Assembly (NCBI GenBank): GCA_017415165.1
Contig: JAFQIY010000039.1
Span: 1 to 55,392 of the forward strand
From: Oscillospiraceae bacterium
GTDB taxonomy: Bacteria; Bacillota; Clostridia; Oscillospirales; Ruminococcaceae
Direction of reading: 5' to 3'
DNA length: 55,392 bases
Below are positions 50,347-55,392 of the stretch, piece after piece. The stretch's first letter is position 1, and each line of letters begins with the position of its first letter. The notes below the pieces were generated by a model. It searched no databases, was not told the DNA's origin, and saw only the letters and a list, made by a program, of their open reading frames with translations. Position numbers and translations under genes: made by a program.

Positions 50347-50727
50347 ATGGAAAATAAATTTGAATACACCTATTCTGCACCTAAAAATGCAGAGATTGAA
50401 AAAATCAGAAAAAAATATGCACCGCAGACATCTGCCGAGTCAAAGCTTGAGCAAATTAAAAAGCTGGATAGCAGTGTTGAAAGTGAGGCGGTAGGATGTG
50501 CACTCGGAATCGGAATTCCTGGCTCACTCATTCTCGGTCTTGGTATGAGCTGCTGTATGGTGTGGACAGATTTGTTCATTCTCGGTATCATTGTAGGAAT
50601 TATCGGTATGATAATGTGCGGTGCAGCATATCCGATATATAAAAACACAATAAAGAAAAAGCGTGCGGAAATCGCTCCGCAGATTTTAAAGCTCAGTGAG
50701 GAAATTGAAAGAGGAATCCGAAATTAA
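50347..50727 (+). CDS. Two-TM small membrane protein (paralogue A)
   Basis: A protein of 126 residues. A charged N-terminal part (FEYTYSAPKNAEIEKIRKKY) is followed by two TM helices (about 50-68 and 76-98, LFILGIIVGIIGMIMCGAAY) and a Lys-rich helical tail. It is clearly paralogous to the protein encoded at 52,728-53,096 (shared F.YTYSA, IRKYAP, GMS.CMVWT.LFILGIIVG). Function unknown. Its promoter carries the 11-bp repeats. A start after AAAGGA is well supported. Confidence 0.8.
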   Translation: MENKFEYTYSAPKNAEIEKIRKKYAPQTSAESKLEQIKKLDSSVESEAVGCALGIGIPGSLILGLGMSCCMVWTDLFILGIIVGIIGMIMCGAAYPIYKNTIKKKRAEIAPQILKLSEEIERGIRN

Positions 50728-50777
50728 CATTTCTCAAACATTTCAAAAACATCTTGCCAATATGCGGATGATAAAAT
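50725..50777 (+). promoter_or_regulatory. 11-bp direct-repeat box and promoter, copy 2
   Basis: The same 20 bases TAACATTTCTCAAACATTTC (50725-50744) start 11-bp repeats (ACATTTCTCAA, ACATTTCAAAA, ACATCTTGCCA). The -10 is TAAAAT at 50772-50777, again exactly 27 bases after the box. It drives the 85-residue gene and probably cardiolipin synthase. Confidence 0.75.
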
Positions 50778-50811
50778 AAAAACACAAAAAACAATAACGG
50801 AGGTATTTATA

Positions 50812-51069
50812 ATGAGTAACAAGGTAACAGAATTTTTCAAGGACGCATTTGAGGATATGAAGGAAAGTGCAAAAGCACAGCACGAAGTTGATAAGGCTAA
50901 TTTCGCCGCAGCAAAGGCAGAGTCCAAAGCACAGTGGGAAGAAGCAAAAGCGATGTCAAATCCTGAAAAACGCAAGGCTATGATGCAGGCTGAACGTGAT
51001 GAGCAGATTGCGTCGGCAAATAAAAGAATTGCTGAAGCACAGGAGCGTATTGATTCGGCTAAGAAGTAA
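50812..51069 (+). CDS. 85-residue charged helical protein
   Basis: The whole protein is rich in Ala, Lys and Glu and predicted as one or two long amphipathic helices (FFKDAFEDMKESAKAQHEVD, NKRIAEAQERIDSAKK). No signal or TM segment is seen. The composition recalls stress-induced or envelope-associated coiled-coil proteins, but no family is recognised. CGGAGG precedes the ATG. It has its own repeat-controlled promoter and is followed after 53 bases by cardiolipin synthase. Confidence 0.75.
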   Translation: MSNKVTEFFKDAFEDMKESAKAQHEVDKANFAAAKAESKAQWEEAKAMSNPEKRKAMMQAERDEQIASANKRIAEAQERIDSAKK

Positions 51070-51122
51070 AAAACAGGCAGTCTTGTCTAAGCAGGACTGC
51101 CTTATGCCTTTCAGGAGGGCTT

Positions 51123-52688
51123 ATGAAAAAGAAAATAATAATTCACGATAGATATGGCGTGAAGGAAAAGGAAATCGACTATATCCCTGTGCGGTTTATT
51201 ATCGCAATGCTACTGATAATTCTTGAAACAGCGGCGGTTATCGGTATCACTCTCCTTTGTGGTGCATATATTCCGTATTTCTATCTTGCGATGTGGGCGA
51301 CAGAAATTTTCTGCGTACTGAAAATTATCAACTCGGAAGAGAATCCCGACTATAAAATTCCGTGGCTATTAGTTACACTGCTTATTCCCGTTGCGGGATT
51401 TATGCTTTACTTTATGTTCTATGACCGTAAGCTTACAAAAAAGCAGGTAAAGCGTATCGATAAGCTTGCACAGCAGCAGGTTCATACTGATGATAAAGAA
51501 AACTTCGCTATTCTTGAAAAGGAAGATAAAAAAGCATATTTACAAGCGAAATTGCTTTGTAAATTGTCCCATTCCCATTTGTACTGCAACACAAAAGCAA
51601 AGTATTTTTCCTTTGGCGAGGATATGAATTCAGCTATGCTGGAGGACTTGAAGAAAGCCGAAAAGTTCATTTTCCTTGAATATTTTATTATTGAAGAGGG
51701 TATTTTCTGGAACGGTATACTTGAAATTCTCAAAGAAAAAGCCTCACAGGGTGTTGAAGTCCGTGTGGTTTATGACGATGTAGGCTGTATGCTGACACTC
51801 CCAGGAGATTACTATAAAACGCTTCAGAGCTATGGGATAAAGGCAGTCCGTTTTTCGCCTCTGAAGGGACAGGCTGATAACGAGTTCAACAACCGCAGTC
51901 ACCGCAAGATTATGGTTATTGATGGGAAAATCGGTTACACAGGCGGCGTGAATATTGCTGACGAATACATAAATGAAAAGAAGCTTTTCGGCAAGTGGAA
52001 GGACGTGGGGATTCGACTTGAGGGTGAGGCAGTCAGACAGCTCACCTCAATTTTTCTTGCAGATTATGAGCTTAATGTTAAAACACCCGTGGAGGATTTC
52101 TCTCCTTACTTCGAAAACAGCTATTCTCTTTCCGACAGCGGATATGTTGTGCCTTTCGGTGACGGTCCCAGACCTATGTTCAGGCACCGTGTTGCAAAAA
52201 CAATGATAATGAATATGCTTAATCAGTCACAGAGTTATGTCTATATGATGAGTCCGTATCTTATTATAGACAATGAGCTTTGTCAGGCTATGGAGAATGC
52301 GGCAATGCGTGGAATTGATGTGAGAATTATTACGCCTCACATTCCTGACAAGAAGATTGTTTTTATGATGACGCAGAGTTATTACAAGCGTCTTACAGAA
52401 GCGGGTGTTCGTATATTTGAGTACGAACCCGGATTTGTTCACGCAAAGGTTTATCTTTCCGATGACGAATATGGAATTGTAGGTACGGTAAACCTTGATT
52501 ACCGAAGCCTTGTTCACCATTTTGAAAATGGAGTGTGGCTCTATAAGCACGATGTACTTACGGAAATTAAGGAAGATATGACTGCAACAATGGAGCAGTC
52601 CATTGAAATGAATGAGAGCAATATCAAAGATAATATTCTGCAAAGGCTTATCCGTTCGCTTGTGAGAATTTTCTCGCCAATGCTATAA
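51123..52688 (+). CDS. cls: Cardiolipin synthase
   Basis: A protein of 521 residues. Two N-terminal TM helices (about 24-46 and 70-92) precede two phospholipase-D-type HKD motifs: HRKIMVIDGKIGYTGGVN near residue 260 and HAKVYLSDDEYGIVGTVN near residue 440. It joins two phosphatidylglycerol molecules to make cardiolipin at the membrane. All catalytic residues are present and the length is normal. AGGAGG precedes the ATG. The hairpin at 51075-51102 just upstream has no T-run, so read-through from the 85-residue gene is likely. Confidence 0.95.
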   Translation: MKKKIIIHDRYGVKEKEIDYIPVRFIIAMLLIILETAAVIGITLLCGAYIPYFYLAMWATEIFCVLKIINSEENPDYKIPWLLVTLLIPVAGFMLYFMFYDRKLTKKQVKRIDKLAQQQVHTDDKENFAILEKEDKKAYLQAKLLCKLSHSHLYCNTKAKYFSFGEDMNSAMLEDLKKAEKFIFLEYFIIEEGIFWNGILEILKEKASQGVEVRVVYDDVGCMLTLPGDYYKTLQSYGIKAVRFSPLKGQADNEFNNRSHRKIMVIDGKIGYTGGVNIADEYINEKKLFGKWKDVGIRLEGEAVRQLTSIFLADYELNVKTPVEDFSPYFENSYSLSDSGYVVPFGDGPRPMFRHRVAKTMIMNMLNQSQSYVYMMSPYLIIDNELCQAMENAAMRGIDVRIITPHIPDKKIVFMMTQSYYKRLTEAGVRIFEYEPGFVHAKVYLSDDEYGIVGTVNLDYRSLVHHFENGVWLYKHDVLTEIKEDMTATMEQSIEMNESNIKDNILQRLIRSLVRIFSPML

Positions 52689-52695
52689 TTAAAAT

Positions 52696-52723
52696 ACCGT
52701 GCTGAAAATCAAATCAGCACGGT
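52696..52723. terminator. Bidirectional terminator
   Basis: ACCGTGCTGA (52696-52705) and TCAGCACGGT (52714-52723) form a perfect 10-bp stem between the convergent cls and 2-TM protein genes. Confidence 0.9.
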
Positions 52724-52727
52724 TGTT

Positions 52728-53096
52728 TCATTTCATAAGCTCATCTGTAAGCCGTATGATTTCAGGAGCGATTTTTTCATGCTCTTTTTTCGTCACATAG
52801 TTGTAAAGCGGATACGCAAGAGATACAGCTGCAATGCCGATTACTCCGACTATAATCCCAAGTATGAAAAGCTCTGTCCATACCATACACATAGACATTC
52901 CCGTTCCGAGAATAAGCGCACCGATAATTCCGACAACAAGAGAAACCACCGTACCCTTTTGCGTTACGCCTGCGTCAAGACGGCGAAGCTGTTCCATTTT
53001 GTCAGCCTCTTTAGGCGCATATTTTTCTCGGATTTTCTTTATTTCCTCCTGCTCTTTGGCAGAGTAGGTATAGCTGAAGGTTTCCTTATTCTCCAT
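52728..53096 (-). CDS. Two-TM small membrane protein (paralogue B)
   Basis: A protein of 122 residues from ATG 53096, preceded by GGAG at 10 bases. It is the paralogue of the 50,347-50,727 product: same N-terminal F.YTYSA, IREKYAP, two TM helices with MCMVWTELFILGIIVGVIG, and a charged tail. It overlaps the end of the upstream membrane gene by 11 bases and is the last gene of the two-component-system operon. The two copies flank cardiolipin synthase and may act at the membrane in the same response. Confidence 0.8.
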   Translation of the reverse strand: MENKETFSYTYSAKEQEEIKKIREKYAPKEADKMEQLRRLDAGVTQKGTVVSLVVGIIGALILGTGMSMCMVWTELFILGIIVGVIGIAAVSLAYPLYNYVTKKEHEKIAPEIIRLTDELMK

Positions 53097-53994
53097 AGTT
53101 ATCATTCTCCATAATTCTTTTAATTTCTCTCGAGTTTTTTACAATGCTGTATACGGACATCGTTACAATGATAATGCTCACGCCTGCACCTGTCAGCATT
53201 ATAAAAATCTGCTTGTTTTCGTTTGACATATCCTTGCCGAACTGCGAAAACATTGCTGTTTCCAAAGACAGCATCGAAACAAGTGCCGCCGCCATATTTA
53301 TAATCTTAGTCATTGACATCACGGGGCTTCCAAGCTTTCTGTATTTTATAAGATTGATGATTGCGAGGGTTGTGATGTAAAAGGTGTATGCCGCCATAAC
53401 ATAAATCAGTATGCCGTGATATTCATAACCCTTGTTCTGATACAGGATCATCAGAACCGCACCCGACAAAGCAAGATTCACCGTCAGCAAAATGTATCCG
53501 CAGAGTCTTGAGCGGCGAAGCTCCCTGAAACGGTCGTTACCGATACCTGTGCGGTTCACAAAGCGTACCAGCAGAAACCGCATTACCGCTAAAATCGTGT
53601 AGTAAAAGGCAAGTACGAAAAACCAAGCCGTATGGTATAAAAAGCCAAGCACAACATTCAGTGCAACGTACAGGAGATTTACCCCAAGTGAGCCGTAAAG
53701 CGAAACGTGAGTTCTGAATTTCATATCGGTCATAAGCCGTTCGCCTACGGGATTGTCATAAACACGCTTTTTTGCAGATTTGTAATGCTTGGGGATTACC
53801 CTTATGCACCGCATAACAACCGTAGTCAGCGCGTAAAATGACAGCACATAGGTAAAATATGCGACAGGGTGTGCTTCGTATCCACCGATAAATGTGTAAA
53901 CAAGAGCCGCTGTGCATAAGGGAATAAGCAGAGCGATTATCCACAAAGGCGGGTAGAGATATTTAATCAGCTTTTTCCATTCCAATGTTGTCAC
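53086..53994 (-). CDS. Eight-TM membrane protein of unknown function
   Basis: A protein of 302 residues with about eight TM helices (for example WIIALLIPLCTAALVYTFIG, YILLTVNLALSGAVLMILY, ILIYVMAAYTFYITTLAII). Basic loops lie between TM2 and TM3 (KHYKSAKKRVYDNPVGERL) and mid-protein. No family recognised. It starts inside the histidine kinase gene (32-base overlap), so it is translated together with it and may sense or report membrane state for the kinase. Confidence 0.78.
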   Translation of the reverse strand: MTTLEWKKLIKYLYPPLWIIALLIPLCTAALVYTFIGGYEAHPVAYFTYVLSFYALTTVVMRCIRVIPKHYKSAKKRVYDNPVGERLMTDMKFRTHVSLYGSLGVNLLYVALNVVLGFLYHTAWFFVLAFYYTILAVMRFLLVRFVNRTGIGNDRFRELRRSRLCGYILLTVNLALSGAVLMILYQNKGYEYHGILIYVMAAYTFYITTLAIINLIKYRKLGSPVMSMTKIINMAAALVSMLSLETAMFSQFGKDMSNENKQIFIMLTGAGVSIIIVTMSVYSIVKNSREIKRIMENDNYGE

Positions 53995-55051
53995 CCCTCT
54001 TTAGCCTTACGGTAAATGTACTGCCCATTCCGACCTTGCTTTCAACGGCAATTTCTCCGTTCATAATATCAACAACACGCTTTACAAGTGCAAGTCCCAG
54101 ACCGTTCCCCTTCATAGCGTGAGAGGTATCGCCCTGATAGAATTTTTCAAAGATGTGTGCACCTGTTTCAGCAGAAATCCCACAGCCTGTATCGGAGATT
54201 TTTATTGTTGCACAGCTTTCGTCAGCGGTAAGGGAAATCAACACCGTACCGCCACTTTCGGTGAATTTGAACGCATTGGAAAACAGGTTGTTCCATACAA
54301 GTCCAAGCAACTCGGAGTCGGAATTGATGTTAATTTCGTCCTCAATGTCCGTTTCGATTTCAATGCCTTTCTGCTCCCATATCTCCTCAAACTGCAAAAG
54401 CGATTGACAAAGCTGTTCGCTTAAATCAAACCGTTCCGATACGGGAAAAATCTGCTGATTTTCAAGTTTGTTGAGCTTCAGAATATTGGTGATAAGGCTT
54501 GCAAGTCTGCGTGAATTATCAGTAATTCCCTTTGCGTATTCAATACGCTTTTCATCGGGCAAATCGGGAGACCCCAGCATTGTTCCGTAGTTCTGCATTA
54601 CCGCAAGAGGTGTTTTCAGCTCGTGAGAAACATTTGCTATAAAGTCGGTGCGCAGCATTTCAACGCTCCCAAGCTCCTGCGCCATTTTATTAAAGCAGTC
54701 AATGATGCTGTTGAAGCTTTCGTATGCATAATTATCTCCGAAAGACTCTATACGCACGGAAAAATCTCCGCTTGTAATTTTTTCGCCTGCGGAAATAATA
54801 CGCTTTGTGGGACGGTCAACCATAAGCTTTCTGCGCATAGCGTCAATTACCGTGAAAAGCAGGCTTATAAGCAGAACGTTTCCGAAGGTGAGCTTTGCTG
54901 CCGCTGAAATATTCTCTTCAGTAAAAGTCAGGTCAAGAGTGTCAGCCATTACCGTTATAAACAGCGTCATACAGCAGGTTACTACAAACGCTGCAAGGAG
55001 AAAGAACACAAACCAATTGCTGATGCCGTGAAGTATTTTTTTGTAATTCAC
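53963..55051 (-). CDS. Sensor histidine kinase
   Basis: A protein of 362 residues. Two TM helices (about 14-36 and 54-68) enclose a very short outside loop of about 18 residues. HAMP follows (RIISAGEKITSGDFSVRIES), then HisKA with FIANVSHELKTPLAV (phosphorylated His near residue 143), and the ATPase: LVWNNLFSNAFKFTES (N), ISDTGCGISAETG (G1), GNGLGLALVKRVVD (G2). The tiny sensor loop is typical of intramembrane-sensing kinases of the cell-envelope stress type. It overlaps the response regulator gene by 4 bases. Confidence 0.95.
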   Translation of the reverse strand: MNYKKILHGISNWFVFFLLAAFVVTCCMTLFITVMADTLDLTFTEENISAAAKLTFGNVLLISLLFTVIDAMRRKLMVDRPTKRIISAGEKITSGDFSVRIESFGDNYAYESFNSIIDCFNKMAQELGSVEMLRTDFIANVSHELKTPLAVMQNYGTMLGSPDLPDEKRIEYAKGITDNSRRLASLITNILKLNKLENQQIFPVSERFDLSEQLCQSLLQFEEIWEQKGIEIETDIEDEININSDSELLGLVWNNLFSNAFKFTESGGTVLISLTADESCATIKISDTGCGISAETGAHIFEKFYQGDTSHAMKGNGLGLALVKRVVDIMNGEIAVESKVGMGSTFTVRLKRGDNIGMEKAD

Positions 55052-55392
55052 TTTATCACCGCCTTGTAGCCCAGACCGTGAACGGTTACGATTTCAAAGT
55101 CGGTACATTCCGACAGCTTACTGCGTAGCTTTGTCATATATACATCAACGGCACGGGGAGCAGTTTCGGTATCTGCGTCCCAGAATTCGTCCATAAGCTG
55201 AGTGCGTGTAAAAGTCTTTTTCGGATATGACAAAAGCTTGTAGAGAATTGAGAATTCTCTTGTTGTCATAGATATTTCTTCGTCACCGAGATAAGCTGTA
55301 TGCTCGTCAGCGTCCATAACAAAACTGCCGATTTCAAGCTTTCTGCTTGAAGCAATCTTTGCACGTCGCAGAAGCGCACCTATACGCAGAAA
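55048..55392 (-). CDS. OmpR-family response regulator, C-terminal part
   Basis: The gene runs off the right edge; about 114 residues are visible. LRIGALLRRAKIAS is the linker after the receiver domain, and then comes the winged helix: TTREFSILYKLLSYPKKTFT and RAVDVYMTKLRSKL (recognition helix), ending VHGLGYKAVIK. OmpR-type regulators bind tandem direct repeats about 10-11 bp apart, which are exactly the repeats seen before the 50,347 and 50,812 genes, so those are its probable targets. The receiver domain is outside the window. Confidence 0.93.
   Translation of the reverse strand, partial: FLRIGALLRRAKIASSRKLEIGSFVMDADEHTAYLGDEEISMTTREFSILYKLLSYPKKTFTRTQLMDEFWDADTETAPRAVDVYMTKLRSKLSECTDFEIVTVHGLGYKAVIK

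Noticed and set aside
1-55392. CRISPR arrays, rRNA genes or complete IS elements
   Set aside because: No regularly spaced repeats, no rRNA sequence and no transposase motifs were seen on either strand.

Overview
The window reads as the chromosome of an anaerobic Gram-positive bacterium of the class Clostridia, most likely a Ruminococcus-like member of the Oscillospiraceae. The signs are strong AGGAGG-type ribosome sites, many consensus sigma-A promoters, an electron-bifurcating [FeFe] hydrogenase, a hydrogenase-sensor operon, a CotH-like lipoprotein, and several BlaR1/BlaI, PadR and leucine-rich-repeat envelope proteins. No rRNA or CRISPR array was seen. There are two tRNA genes, Leu(CAG) and Thr(CGT).

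Positions 1 to about 17,270 are an integrated mobilizable element. Its left end lies outside the window. It carries a structured candidate transfer origin (318-632), a MobC-like accessory protein and a relaxase. Next come small cargo genes: an EF-hand-like membrane protein, a MazF toxin with a coiled-coil extension, a 48-residue membrane peptide, and two tandem acetyltransferase copies of which the second is frameshifted. A seven-gene defence operon follows: XRE regulator, PLD/SNF2 helicase, DUF4391 protein, SieB-like membrane protein, type III Mod, an unknown protein and type III Res. A tyrosine integrase (16,169-17,266) closes the element. The integrase start codon lies inside the end of a PadR-linked membrane-protein gene, which looks truncated by the insertion.

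Positions 17,235-25,252 (minus strand) hold envelope-sensing genes. A PadR regulator and its membrane partner have a consensus promoter embedded in a dyad operator. A BlaI repressor and a very large BlaR1-type M56 peptidase are controlled by a 19-bp inverted repeat. Two extracytoplasmic proteins follow.

Positions 25,272-35,045 are a divergent hydrogen-metabolism locus. The minus strand has a sensor-type operon: DRTGG, HATPase, FAD oxidoreductase, HydS-like hydrogenase, DRTGG and PHP. The plus strand has the catalytic operon hydC, HATPase, 2Fe-2S protein, hydB and hydA. A near-perfect Rex (NADH-sensing) operator lies between them. An Mrp/Nbp35-type Fe-S carrier ATPase lies just downstream.

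Positions 36,145-50,061 are core or semi-core genes. They include a uridine-kinase-like enzyme, an XRE-VOC-zinc-ribbon fusion, a heterodimeric ABC exporter behind a 22-bp palindrome, small lipoproteins, an rRNA-methylase-like enzyme, a CotH-like lipoprotein, a glycosyltransferase with a membrane partner, and an inactive-looking signal-peptidase-like protein. A tiny complete transcription unit encodes a 19-residue cysteine-containing peptide. A structured intergenic RNA candidate follows the signal-peptidase-like gene.

Positions 50,261-55,392 look like an envelope-stress module. Two plus-strand genes are preceded by identical 20-bp boxes made of 11-bp direct repeats at a fixed distance from the -10, followed by cardiolipin synthase. 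They converge on an operon with an OmpR-type response regulator, a histidine kinase, an 8-TM protein and a paralogue of the first plus-strand gene. The repeat architecture fits binding by an OmpR-type regulator, and the adjacent one is the obvious candidate.
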